Assembly (NCBI GenBank): GCA_030035585.1
Contig: CM057462.1
Location: 94,137,234 to 94,201,233 of the forward strand
Length of the DNA: 64,000 bases
Direction: 5' to 3'
DNA from: Dugong dugon
Lineage: Eukaryota; Chordata; Mammalia; Sirenia; Dugongidae
Shown here one piece after another: positions 21,560 through 31,734 of the stretch; positions within the stretch are counted from its first letter, which is position 1; every line of letters starts with the position of its first letter. The notes under the pieces are model-generated. The model was not told the DNA's origin. It searched no databases and was given only the letters and a program-made list of their open reading frames with translations. The translations under genes were made by a program, and so were the position numbers.

Positions 21560-21800
21560 GACTTGGCTTAGATGTTCCTTAATCCCTCTAGGCTGCATAA
21601 GATAATCGTTCTCCATGCTTCTACAGAATCCTGTACTTCCCTGTAACAGCACTTATCACACTGAGTTGTGATGTGTTGTCTGGTCTGTCTCTCCCACTAG
21701 ACTGTAAGTAAAGTTCAGAGCAAGGCTGTGTGTTATTCACCTTCGTATTCTCGTCAGTGCTTGGCATTTATTAGGAGCCTGATAAATACTCGTAGAATGA
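21560..21800 (+). repeat. L2 LINE 3' end
   Basis: Typical L2 blocks: 'tcccactagactgtaag', 'gttcagagcaaggctgtgtg', 'cagtgcttggcatttattag' and 'gataaatactcg'. Ancient, non-coding. Confidence 0.75.
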
Positions 21801-22137
21801 CTGAAAGCACGAATGGATTTTGAATTTTTGAAAAGGGAATTTATAATGAAACATGCCCATCCAAACCCAAAAATAAGCACAGCGCTAGATTTTGACAGAA
21901 ATGAGGCCAGGCTTAAAAGGAATGAAATGTTGGCAGAATGTTTGACCAATTCCATAAGGAACGTTTGTCATATGCAGGGACACCAGAGGAGAGAGAAAGA
22001 TGATTAATACATAGTCCTAGACCGCCGAGAGTTTTCTGTCCAATGCAGAAATGTGAAGAAGTAATTAGATTACCAAATGCTATTGTATGATTCATCATCA
22101 AGGTAACTTTTTTTCAGTAGAAAAAAGAAACTCTAAA

Positions 22138-22182
22138 TATATATACGTATATATGTGCGTATACACACACACACACGTTTTT
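22138..22182. repeat. TA/CA microsatellite
   Basis: A short run of 'tatatatacgtatatatgtg' and 'acacacacacac'. Confidence 0.85.
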
Positions 22183-22189
22183 ACAAACT

Positions 22190-22698
22190 AACAATAGGCA
22201 ACTTTCATCCGTACATCTGTGTGTTCCTTCGTCAGTGTCATGAGGTTTGAATCTTGGCCATTTTCAGGTTTAATAGTAAAAACCCTTTGTATCACCCTCG
22301 ACCATCTGAAGCTGCGTGCTCTTCATACCTGTGCTTGCCATCTTGAACTCCTTTTGGAAATAATCTAGAATTTTGAGGTGGATTGAAGAATCCTGCATTT
22401 AAATTGTGCATTTTCTTTATCAGCAAAACTTATAACTCATAAAAAATACCTAAATTATAGCTATTGTATATTAAACAGCTTCTCTTGAAAGTTATCTGGG
22501 AGCTTTTGACAGTGCAGCTCAGTGTTTGAGGAGTTAGTCCTTCATGGTCCAAGGAAATAGGAAATTTCATTACACGTGGCAAGCGAGCTGATGATTTCCA
22601 CTATCTTTAATTGCATTGCCTGACATGTTGCAGACCACCGTATAGGTCCAAAATATGCTTTAACTTCATTATTGCATCAGATCATAATTTTAAAAGGT
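22190..22698 (+). other. Repeat-free intron, possible conserved element
   Basis: No repeat recognised. 22490-22650 has a complex composition and a cacgtgg E-box (about 22575), reading like mammalian non-coding DNA under constraint, but this is an impression and not a measurement. No exon is supported. Confidence 0.35.
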
Positions 22699-22856
22699 AT
22701 TAAAACAAAACAAAACCTTTTTGCCATCGAGTTGATTCCAACTCATAGCCACCCTGTAGGACAGAGTAGTGCTCCCCATAGAGTTTCCAAGGAGCAGCTG
22801 GTGGATTTGAACTGCCGACCTTTTGGTTAGTAACCAAGCACTTAGCCGATGTTCCA
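22699..22856 (-). mobile_element. AfroSINE, short form
   Basis: Minus orientation with A-rich tail 'aaacaaaacaaaacc' at the left, 'tgattccaactcatagccac', 'ccgaccttttggttagtaac' and a decayed head. Confidence 0.9.
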
Positions 22857-23534
22857 TAAAAATTTTACATTAAAATACAACTGTGTGTGGCATTACCAAT
22901 GCAAATAGCACTTCAGAAGAAGCAGTCAGACAACTCAGTACCTTCTGTGCAGTGTTGAGTTTGCACATGCAGAAAATTACTGTTAGCACCTTGTGGCATA
23001 ATGCTCTACCTGGTGGCTGGCAGGCTGGTTTGACATAGGTTATAAGCCACTTCCTGATTTTAGAAATGTTATACTGTGAAAGAACTGCACATAAGAATTG
23101 GGGATTTTGGCAAAAGGCAGGATGAATGAGTGGTATATTAATAGACATGTAAAGTACTATGGGAGTGTAGAAGAAGGAGCCATAATTTTAACCAGGAGGA
23201 CTGGGGAAGACCACAATGGATGGTGATATTTGAGTTAGAAATCAGTAGGTGGAGAAGGAGAGGAGAATTGTTTTGAGCCAAAGACATAAGGATCTAGGAT
23301 GTATTGAGAGAACCACATATAGGTGTGGAAGCTGCAGCCCAGGTCGGTAGGAATTGCTGGGGCAGGGGAAACAGACTGAACCCCGGTCAGGGTGGGCCTT
23401 GAATGCCATGCTAAGGAGATTGGACTTCATTCTCTTGGCAGTGGGAGACCACTGAAGATTTAGGGGGGGAAGGGGAAGATGAGTCAGGGCCAACTTATCC
23501 ATTAGGCACAGTGACTAGGGACCACAGTACTTTT
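22857..23534 (+). other. Intron, old repeat-like, no exon
   Basis: 23170-23520 contains 'ccatgctaaggagattggact' and 'tcttggcagtgggagacc', words seen in an old mammalian repeat (MER/L-class, not named). Nothing coding. Confidence 0.4.
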
Positions 23535-23873
23535 GTTTTTGTTAGCTGACATTGAGTTGGCTACCGACTCATGGCGACCCCCTGCGCAATGGAACAAAAT
23601 GCTACCTGTTCCTATACTTTCCTTGTGTTTGGTTGTGGATTGGACCATTGTGATCTGTAGGGTTTTCACTGGCTGATTTTCGTAAGTTGATTGTCAGATC
23701 TTTCTTTCTAGTCCATCTTAGTCTGGAAGCTCCTCTGAAATGTGTTCAGCATCATAGCATCATGCAGGCCCCCACTGACAGATGGGTGGTGGCTGCACAC
23801 GGAGTACATTGGCGGGGAATTGAACCCGGATCTCCTGACTGGGAGGTGAGAATTCTGCGACTGAACCACTGTT
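23535..23873 (-). mobile_element. SINE with tRNA-Gly-like head
   Basis: On the minus strand the head 'cagtggttcagtcgcagaat' and 'tctcacctccc', then 'ggagatccgggttcaattcc' and 'ccgccaatgtact', correspond closely to tRNA-Gly A and B boxes. The tail at the left (gttagctgacattgag) is the common RTE/AfroSINE tail. Its head joins the RTE element at 23874 directly. Confidence 0.88.
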
Positions 23874-24475
23874 GTTGTTAGGTGACATTGAATCAGCTCC
23901 GACTTATAGCGACCCTGTGTACAACAGAACAAAACATTGCACAGTCCTATACCATCCTCACAGTCATTTCTATGTTTGAGCCCATTTTTTGCAGCCAGTG
24001 TGTCAGTCCTTCTTGTTGAGGGTCTTCCTCTTTTTTGCTGACCCTCTGCTTTACCAAGCATGATGTCCTTCTCTAGGGACTGGCCCCTCCTGATAACATG
24101 TCTAAAGTATGTGAGAAGAGGTCTCGCCATCTTCACTTTTAAGGAATATTCTGACTGTACTTCTTCCAAGATAGATTTGTTCCTTCTTCTGCAGTCCATA
24201 GTATATTCAATTTTCTTCACCAGCACCATAATTCCAAGGCATCAGTTCTTCTTCGGTCTTCCTTATGCATTGTCAAGCTTTTGCATGCATATGAAATGAT
24301 TGAAAATACCATTGCTTGGATCAGGCAGATGATTGAAAATACCATTCCTTGGATCAGGCACATTTTAGTCCTCAAGGTGACGTCTTTGCTTTTTAACACT
24401 TTGAAGAGGTCTTTTGCAGCATATTTGCCCAATTCAGTGCATCATTTGATTTCTTGACTGCTGCTTCCATAGGTG
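23874..24475 (-). mobile_element. RTE LINE, 3' part
   Basis: Minus-strand translation gives the C-terminal region of an RTE reverse transcriptase protein, including KSILEEVQSEYSLKVKMARP, SLEKDIMLGKAEGQ and QKRGRPSTR. The frame is open for about 110 codons but lacks the catalytic core. The 3' end is 'ttgttgttaggtgacattga'. A 33-base tandem duplication occupies 24296-24360. It joins an inverted 5' part at 24476. Confidence 0.9.
24296..24360. repeat. Tandem duplication, 2 x 33 bp
   Basis: The unit beginning atgattgaaaataccatt occurs at 24296-24328 and again at 24329-24360, with one substitution (gcttgg versus ccttgg). Other RTE copies here have it once, so this is a local duplication. Confidence 0.95.
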
Positions 24476-24845
24476 TAGATCAAGAAGCAGTTGTTTGAAC
24501 AGAACAAGGAGATACCACATGGTTTAAAATCAAGAAATGCGTGTGTCAGGGTTGTATCCTTTCACCATACTCACTCAATCTGTATGCTGAGCAAATAATC
24601 TGAAAAGTCAGACTATATGAAGAAGAATGTGGCATTAGGATTGGAGGAAGACTCATTAACAACCTGTGATATGCAGATAACACAACCTTACTTGCTGAAA
24701 GTGAAGAGGACCTGAAGCACTTACTGATGAAGATCAAAGACTACAGCCATCAGTATGGATTATACCTTCACATAAAGAAAACAAAAATCCTCACAACTGG
24801 ACCAGTAAGCAACATCAGATAAATGGAGAAAAGATTGAAGCTATA
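24476..24845 (+). mobile_element. RTE LINE, inverted 5' part (RT core)
   Basis: Plus-strand translation gives the reverse transcriptase core upstream of the adjacent 3' part: QGCILSPYSLNLYAEQII, stop, then ECGIRIGGRLINNL, stop, and YADNTTLLAESEEDLKHLLM. The catalytic YADD is changed to YADN, and several stops are present. It ends at 'gagaaaagattgaag'. This segment belongs before 24475 in the element but lies in opposite orientation. Confidence 0.88.
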
Positions 24846-24894
24846 TAGTATACTTTTAGAGCCCACAAAAATGTTTTAATTTTAATTTCTTTAA

Positions 24895-27090
24895 AAAAAA
24901 AAAAAGAGAACAGAATTGAGAACCCAGATGTAAATCCATCCAACTGCGGTCACCTGATCTTCGACAAGGGCCCAAAGTCCATCAAATGGGGAAAAGACAG
25001 ACTTTTTAACAAATGGTGCTGGCAAAACTGGATATCCATTTGCAAAAAAATGAAACAGGACCCATACCTCACACCGTATTCAAAAACTACTTCAAAATGG
25101 ATCAAAGACCTGAATATAAAGCCTAAAACTATAAAGTTCATAGAAGAAAAAATAGGACCAACACTTCAGGCCTTAATACATGGCATTAACAGGATACAAA
25201 CCATAACCATCAATGCACAAAACCCAACAGATAAGCTAGATAACTGGGATCTTCTAAAAATCAAACACCTATGCTCTTCAAAAGACTTCACCAAAAGAGT
25301 CAAAAGAGAACCTACAGACTGAGAAAAAATTTTTGGACAGTACAAGTCAGACAAAGGTCTAATCTCCATAATCTGCAAGAAAATCCAACACCTCTACAAC
25401 AAAAAGACAAATAATCCTATCAAAAAATGGGCAAAGGAAATGAACAGACACTTCACCAAAGAAGACATTCAAATGGCCAACAGACACATGAGGAAATGCT
25501 CGCGTTCACTAGCCATTAGAGAAATGCAAATTAAAACCACAATGAGATACCATCTCACCCCGGCATTACTGGTATGAATCAAAAACACTGGAAATAACAA
25601 ATGTTGGAGGGGCTGCGGGGAGATGGGAACTCTTATGCACTGCTGGTGGGAATGCAAAATGATACAGCCATTTTGGAAAATGATATGGCGCTTCCTCAGA
25701 AAGCTAGAAATAGACATACCATTCGATCCAGCAATCCCACTCCTAGGAATATATCTAGAGAAGTAAGAGTCATCGCTCGAATAGACATATGCACACCTAT
25801 GTTCATGGCAGCATTGTTCACAATAGCAAAACGATGGAAACAACGTAGGTGCCCATCAACAGAGGAATGGATAAACAAACTATGGTACATACACACAATG
25901 GAGTACTATGCAATGAGAAAGAACAACAATGAATCTGTGAAGCATCTCATAACATGGATGAAACTGGAGGACATTATGCTGAGTGAAATAAGTCAATCAC
26001 AAAAGGACAAATATTGTATGAGACCTCTATTGTAAAAACCCATGAAAAAGTTCACACACAAAATGTAACAATCTTTGTTGGTTACCAGGGATGGGAGGGG
26101 TGGGGGGGGGGGAAATAGTAAATAGGCAATAGATAAGTGGTATCTTGGGTGAAAGGTGAGACAGTACATAATACAGGGGAAACTAACACAACCTGTACAA
26201 GGAAAGGTCATGGAAGCCCCATAGACACATCCAAATTCACCGAGGGACTGAGTTGCTGGACGGAGGGCTCTGGGGACCATGGTCTCGGGGAACATCTAGC
26301 TCAATTGGCATGACACTGCTTATAAAGACAATGCTCTACGTTCTACCTTAGTGAGTAGTGTCTGGTGTCTTAAAAGCCTGTGAGCGGCCATCTAAGATAC
26401 TCCACTGGTCTCATCCCTTCGGGAGCAAGGGAGAATGAAGAAAACAGGATACAAGGAAAAGATTAGTCCAAAGGACTAATTGTCCACAGCTACCAAGGCC
26501 TCCACTGGCCTGAGTCCAGTACAACTAGATGGTGCCTGGCTACCACCACTGACTGCTCTGACCAGGATCACAACAGAGGGTTCTGGACAGAGCTGGAGAA
26601 GGATGTAGAGCATAATTCTAACTCACAAAAAACAAAAAAAAAGACCAGATTTACTGGCCTAAAGGAGACTGGAGAAACCCTGAGAGTATGGCCCCCAGAC
26701 ACCCTTTTAGCTCAGTGGTGAAGTTACCTCCAAGGTTCACTGTTCAGCCTGGGAGTGGACAGCCCCATAAAACCAAATGAGACTAACGAGGTACAGGAGT
26801 CCAGTGACAAGGGCCAGAAGGCAGAAGGGGACAAGGAAGCTGATGATAGGGAACATAAGGTTGAGTAAGGATATTGTTGATGTGTTGTGAGATTGTTAAC
26901 CATTGTCATAGGGCAACATTTGTAGTAACTGTTAAATGAGAAACTATTTTGTTCTGTAAGCCTTCATCTTAAGTGAGAATAACGGCACAATTGGAAGAGC
27001 ATAGTCAATGGCACTGAACTGTGTATGTAGAAATTTTTGAAACGGTGTATCTTTGGCTATGTGTATTTTCACCAAAAAAAAAAAAAAAAA
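24895..27090 (+). mobile_element. L1 LINE, ORF2 end and 3' UTR
   Basis: 24930-25320 encodes the C-terminal region of L1 ORF2 (KMKQDPYLTPYS, SKWIKDLNIKPKTIKFIEE, NWDLLKIKHLCSSKDF), then a stop at 25321. The frame recovers ([47 protein letters not shown]) with further stops and shifts to about 26035. The 3' UTR runs from 26040 to a poly(A) at 27074-27091, with a G-run at 26103-26111. The endonuclease and RT domains are missing, so it is inactive. Its 3' UTR matches the fragments at 1, 10343 and 38815. Confidence 0.92.
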
Positions 27091-27252
27091 GGTTGAGAAT
27101 TTAGAGGGTTAAAATGTTGTGGGGTTGTTAACCAATGTCATGAAACAACATGTGTACTACTGTTTCATGAGAAACTATTTGTTCTGTAAACCTTCACCTG
27201 AAGTACAATAAAATATTTAAAAAAAAAAAAATTGAAAAAAAAAAAAAAAAAA
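27091..27252 (+). mobile_element. Second L1 3' terminus
   Basis: Immediately after the previous poly(A), a further 90-base L1 3' end appears ('gttgttaaccaatgtcatga', 'ttctgtaaaccttcacctga', 'aataaaatatttaaa'), followed by two A-runs up to 27252. It is either a separate L1 insertion into the older tail or an unequal duplication. Confidence 0.75.
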
Positions 27253-27616
27253 GGTGAGTATAACAATAGTGAATTTGTCTTTATACCAGTGCAGTCATAA
27301 TATATATAATTTTTTTTTTTTTTTTTGTAATGGTGGAAGGAGCCCACGAAGGCAAAAGTGCCTGCGGTCCATGAAAGTCACATTGCAGTCCCAGGAGAGG
27401 AGTATGGTGTGAATTCTGGGGATGTTTTGCAGCTGTCTGCAGTATGGATCCCAAATGTGGTTCCTAAGAGTTTTATAGCTGTATATGAATACCTGAGATG
27501 TTAGTTGTAAACACATATATCTGGGATCCAGGAATTTGTGCTTTAGTGGGTGTAGGGGCTTGTACTGAATGAGTTAGCATGGGCCTGGAGGACAGGGAGA
27601 ACAATTAAGAGGCAGT
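27253..27616 (+). other. Intron, no gene seen
   Basis: Contains a T run (about 17 T) at 27309-27326. Otherwise unique; no exon supported. Confidence 0.5.
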
Positions 27617-27672
27617 ATGGGGGGTCACTGTGAGTTGAAATTGGCTCAACAGTGCTTAACAACAACAAACAG
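27617..27672 (+). mobile_element. SINE 3' tail fragment
   Basis: Only the tail remains: 'gtcactgtgagttgaaattg', 'gctcaacagtgcttaacaac'. The 5' part is missing. Confidence 0.7.
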
Positions 27673-27677
27673 TTGAT

Positions 27678-27880
27678 GGGGAGTCCCTAGGTTCTGCAAA
27701 TGATTAATACGTTCAGCTGCTAAACTAAAGATTGTAGCTTGAGTCCTCCCAGAGGCACCTCAGAAGAAAGACCTGGCATCTGCTTCTGAAAAATCAGCCA
27801 TTGAAAACCCTGCAGAGCACAGTTCTACTCTGACACACGTGGGATCACCATGAGTTGGACTCAAGTCGATGGCTACTAGT
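27678..27880 (+). mobile_element. AfroSINE, 'tccctaggt' type
   Basis: Plus orientation: 'ggagtccctaggttctgcaa', 'gagtcctcccagaggcacct', 'aaaatcagccattgaaaacc', 'cacagttctactctgacaca', tail 'gttggactcaagtcgatggc'. Paired head-out with the inverted copy on its right. Confidence 0.88.
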
Positions 27881-27885
27881 AGATA

Positions 27886-28033
27886 GGTCAAACCCATAGC
27901 CATTGCCATTGAGTGACCCTATAGGACCGAGTAGAACTGCCCCATAGGGTTTCCAAGAAGTGGCTGTGGATTCGAACTGCTGAAGTTTTGGTTAGCAGCT
28001 GTAGCTCTTAACCACTGTGCCACCAGGGCTCCA
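27886..28033 (-). mobile_element. AfroSINE, short form
   Basis: Minus orientation; 'agtagaactgccccataggg', 'gattcgaactgctgaagttt', head ending 'ccaccagggctcc'. Together with the preceding plus-strand copy it forms a tail-to-tail inverted pair with a spacer of a few bases. Confidence 0.9.
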
Positions 28034-28764
28034 GTAGGTAGGTAGGTTTCATTATTTCCCTGAGAAATAATGAAGGCCTAAGCCAGGGAAGTGCCAGTGA
28101 GGCTGAAAGAGGCATCTCCTGGAAGCATTGCATAGGCAAATGGACAGATGCTGACAGGTGACCAGATGTGGGGTGTGAGGTAGCAGGCGATGGCAGGAGG
28201 ATAGGAAGTAGTATTTTTGGTCTTGGCCAAAAGTGGAAAATGTGAACAGCTGGTTTTCTGTGCACCAGGCACACCATGAATATATTTGTGGAAGGGCCGA
28301 GTATACTGTCAGGTTGGCACAAGGCTTCTCCAGGCTTTCAGCTTTTTTGTAGGCTGCCCATTAGGTTGTGTAGATCTCTACCAGAGTGCTTGGGATGGAG
28401 TAGGAGGCAGGGGCAGACCATGTGTTTGCATGGGGGAGAGGTAAAGGTGGAAATGCTAGAACCGAAGTTCTGTGACATTGGGCTGAGTCCAGGCCTGAGG
28501 CCAGAGGCCAGGACGGTGTAGGATGACCCCTGGGCTCTGGTTCCCTGCCTAGTGATAGAGGCACAGCAAGAAAGCTCAAACACCAGAGAAACTTGAAAGA
28601 TGCTTATTGCAAGCAGAAATTCTCTGTCTCTATGGAAACAGACAAGCACCTGAAAAAAACCCTGACCCCAGAAATTTTCTGGGACTGCCTTGTACCAGCA
28701 TTTGTCCGCTTGAACATTGCAGCAAAGATCTTAGCAGATAGCAGTCCTCATTTCTCCATGCCCT
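28034..28764 (+). other. Intron, unique sequence
   Basis: No repeat family recognised. Two opposite-strand frames of about 100 codons (28008-28322 and 28338-28649) have no recognisable protein features and are probably chance. Confidence 0.45.
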
Positions 28765-28950
28765 TTCTTCTTCTTGCAGTTTCTCCCTCCCGTTTCGCCC
28801 TCCTTCCTTCTCTTCTCTTCTTTCTTTCTCTTTTTCCTTCCACTCCATCTTCTCCCTGATCGCCCTCTCTCTCTTCTTTTGCCTCTGCAGCTCTTCAGCT
28901 CCCCTCGTTTCTCTCCTCCCTCCTTCCTCCCACCTTCCCAGTGAGTCAGC
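28765..28950 (+). repeat. Polypyrimidine tract
   Basis: Almost continuous C/T on the plus strand (cttccttctcttctcttctt and similar). Minus-strand translations show Glu/Arg/Lys-rich frames purely from this composition. Such tracts can form triplex DNA. Confidence 0.9.
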
Positions 28951-28997
28951 ATATTTGGGCGACTTGGAGACAGTTGCCATAGGAAGGTGTGTGAATG

Positions 28998-29001
<4 letters not shown>

Positions 29002-29036
<35 letters not shown>
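29002..29036 (+). repeat. (GT)n microsatellite
   Basis: A pure TG run of about 17 units. Confidence 0.97.
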
Positions 29037-29037
<1 letters not shown>

Positions 29038-29414
29038 CTTAGATCCCAGCCTGCTGCGGTGGTCCCAGAGGTGTCAACACTGGTGTCACTTTCCAATTTG
29101 GGTAATTGCACCTGACCTCCCTAAAATTTCACTTGCTGTTTCAATTAGCAGAGTGTTTCACACTGTGGCTTAATGCTGAAAAGTTTCATAAGCCATATCC
29201 CAGAGGTAGCTATGTTTCGTTCCAATGAAGGAAAGAATTTTACTTAATTTGCAATTAGGAAGGGCAAGATGATAGCTCACCATTTCCCCACCCATCTCTC
29301 CTACCTCATCCTTGCAAGAAAGCAGCTCTTCCTCTTTCCCTCTCCTATTGTTGAAGCCTAGATAAATTGCCCTATACCAGAAAAGCTTTCCAAGTGCAGA
29401 TTTGTAGATGCCAC
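29037..29414 (+). other. Intron, unique sequence
   Basis: No repeat or exon recognised. Confidence 0.45.
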
Positions 29415-29762
29415 TGAGCAGTGGAAGTACCAGGGAATCATGAGTCAGAAATCACAGATATAAGCTCTGGCTTTGTCATTTACAAGCTGTGACCTTGGTT
29501 GGGCAGGTCATTGAAAAGAGAAATCATACTGACTGCCTGTTTCACAGGTGAGGTGAAATGTGGGAATGTACATGGAAGTACTTTGGCATCTATAGCTCTT
29601 CATTAGTTCATTTCACATCACCTGACCGCCTGCTGTGTGCTGGCACTGTTCTAGGCAGGAACGGTACAGATAAGGCCTCGGCTCTTAGGAACTTACATTA
29701 TAGAGCAGGAGACATACTGTAACTCAGTCAACAAAGATACATGATTGTATGGTATGCTAAGT
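29415..29762 (+). repeat. MIR and L2-like remnants
   Basis: 29415-29600 has MIR-like blocks ('tacaagctgtgaccttggtt', 'gtgaggtgaaatgtgggaat'). 29610-29762 has 'gtgctggcactgttctaggc' and 'aacttacattatagagcag', an old L2-class pattern also seen at 2000-2120. Confidence 0.6.
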
Positions 29763-29770
29763 GCTATGGC

Positions 29771-29938
29771 GGAGCCCTCGTGGTGCAGTGGTTAAGAGCT
29801 TGGCTGCTAACCAAAGGTTGACAGTCTGAGTCCACTAGATGCTCCTTGGGAGCCCTATGGCGCACTTCTACTTTGTCCTATAGGGTTGCTATGAGTTGGA
29901 ATCGACTCGACGGCAACGGTTTTAATTTTTTTTTTAAA
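29771..29938 (+). mobile_element. AfroSINE, short form, A-tailed
   Basis: Head 'ggagccctcgtggtgcagtg', 'cttggctgctaaccaaagg', 'gcgcacttctactttgtcct', tail 'tggaatcgactcgacggcaa' then 'ttttaattttttttttaaag'. Relatively little diverged. Confidence 0.93.
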
Positions 29939-30114
29939 GTGTGTTGGAGGGAATAGAGTGATGAGAGACTAACTCATGGTGATAGTAGGGGAGTTCGGAG
30001 GGAGGCTTACTTTACAGAGCATGGTCAGGAAAGGCCTTTCTGAGGTGGTGACATTTGAGCTGATACCTTAAGGAACAGAAGTAAACAGGAAAAAAAAGAG
30101 TTGGCATTTGAAGT

Positions 30115-30655
30115 ACTTGTTAGTAGCTATGGAGTTGGCTCCAACTCATGGCTACCTTATGTACCATATTTTTATGTAAATAACTCACACCTTATGTTTT
30201 TTTTGTTGACTGTGCAACCCCCTCGTGCATTATTTTCCTAGGCGCACTATGCACATTATATGTGTGGGCACATTACTTACATGGGCACGTTATTTGCAAA
30301 AAGTGCAGAATAACAATGAAATGTTGCCCAGTCCTGAGCCATCTTTATGATGGTTGTTGTGTTAGAGTCCATTGTTGCAGTTATTGTGTCAATCCATGTC
30401 ATTAAGAGTTTCCCTTGTTTTCGTTGACCTTCTACCAAACATGATGTCCTTTTCTAGTGATTGGTCTTTCCTGATGACACTTCCAAAGTAAGTGAGCCTA
30501 AGTCTCTCCATCCTCACTTCTAAGGAGCATTCTGATTATATTTCTTCTAAGACTGATTTTTCATTCTCCTGGCAGTCCACAGTATATTTAATATTCTTTG
30601 CCAACACCACAGTTTGAATATGTCTATCTTCCTTTTTCATTGTCCAGCTTATGAA
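30115..30655 (-). mobile_element. RTE LINE 3' fragment, interrupted
   Basis: Minus-strand RTE: 3' part 'gttagtagctatggagttgg' from 30115, then from 30311 'aacaatgaaatgttgcccag' to about 30655, where the minus strand encodes SWTMKKEDRHI and DCQENEKSVLEE. The element is broken by a 147-base insert at 30164-30310 and has shifts; inactive. Confidence 0.85.
30164..30310. mobile_element. MITE-like insert in RTE LINE
   Basis: 147 bases absent from the other RTE copies (19641, 23874, 62522) at this position. Flanked by TA (30162-30163 and 30311-30312). The ends are imperfect inverted repeats: 'tttttatgtaaataac' near the left, 'gttatttgcaaaaa' near the right. Inside are repeated 'gcacattat'/'gggcacattac'/'gggcacgttat' blocks. 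No coding capacity. TA duplication suggests a Tc1/mariner-type non-autonomous element; family not known to me. Confidence 0.6.
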
Positions 30656-31003
30656 AACTTTATGGATAACAACAGAACAGGACGGTACATGAAGTAGAAA
30701 GGAGTATGTAACTGGCATAACTGGTGCTTAATGAGGTAGGAGGCAATGGCAGCAAATGAGGTCTGTGTTGAATTTTTAAGAGACCATTTAAGCTGCTTGC
30801 CTGGAGAATGAATTTGAGGCAACTTCATAGGTATTTCAGACTGTAATCAGGACTTGCACATTGTAGACTAGGTCAGCAACTGTACTCTTCAACATTATGG
30901 ATCTGTCATTTCATTTTTTTTTTTTAGTTCAAATGAACTAACATTTTTACAGCATCTTGGTGTTGGCAGCATGCTTTTTTGTACACTATTATATTAAGTT
31001 CTT
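30656..31003 (+). other. Intron, unique sequence
   Basis: No recognisable feature. Confidence 0.45.
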
Positions 31004-31200
31004 AGGTCCCTGGGTGGTGCAAACAGTATGCTTGGTTGTTTGAGTCCACCCAGAGATGCCTCAGAAGAAAGTCTTGACGATCTTCTTTGGAAAAATCAGC
31101 CGTTGAAAACCCTGTGAGCACAATTCTACTCTGACACACATGGGGTTGCCATGAGTCGGAATCAACTAAATGGCAACAGTTTTTTGTTTTTTTTTTTAAT
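31004..31200 (+). mobile_element. AfroSINE, 'tccctgggtgg' type
   Basis: Head 'aggtccctgggtggtgcaaa', 'gagtccacccagagatgcct', 'aaaatcagccgttgaaaacc', tail 'gagtcggaatcaactaaatg' and a T-rich end. Part of the head after the A box is deleted. Confidence 0.9.
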
Positions 31201-31734
31201 TGCGTTCTCACAATTGTCCAGTGAAGTATGTAGCGTTAACAAAGTATTTTCTATGAGATGTTCTGTTAGGTTAAATGAGCTTTTTATATGCAGCTAAGCC
31301 GGTACCAGAGCCCAGCTCTGCAAAGGGAGAGAGTTGAGATCTTGGGCGCCTTGTGGCCAAGGTGTATCAGCTTCTTTAGGAAGGAGACAAGCTAAAGGGA
31401 TAGAACATAAAAAATGGAGTTTTAACTGCCAAGGAAATTGGTTTAGGTTGCCTTGAAAAGTATAGCAGGATTTCTCTTTAATTATCGGTCTTAAAATCCA
31501 GCCATTAAAATCCCCCAACAGGATAGTATTCTGGCTTTGTCTCTGAGTGTGCCAGGAGAGAACTGTCTCCATTATGCCGCTCCCTGGCACACAGAGGCTG
31601 GGAAGCTTTCACATACTGTGTTGTTTTGTGAGCATCTGCAGTCGTAACAGAAGATAGTTCTATTTCATATGTTGCTTTGTTTTCAAGCCATTGCATGAGA
31701 GCTAGGCTCTCTTAAAAAACAAAAGCAAAAAAAC
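31201..31734 (+). other. Intron, unique sequence
   Basis: No repeat recognised; a 98-codon minus-strand frame (31294-31590) has no recognisable protein features. Confidence 0.45.

Noticed and set aside
21205-23873. Possible functional tRNA-Gly genes
   Set aside because: Both copies have decayed anticodon or acceptor parts and continue into a SINE body and LINE tail, so they are SINE heads.
25050-26035. Apparent genes at 25050-25322 and 25601-26035
   Set aside because: They are decayed pieces of L1 ORF2 separated by stops and shifts, not host genes.
28630-29111. Two minus-strand frames rich in Glu, Arg and Lys, more than 115 codons
   Set aside because: They translate the polypyrimidine tract and the GT run.
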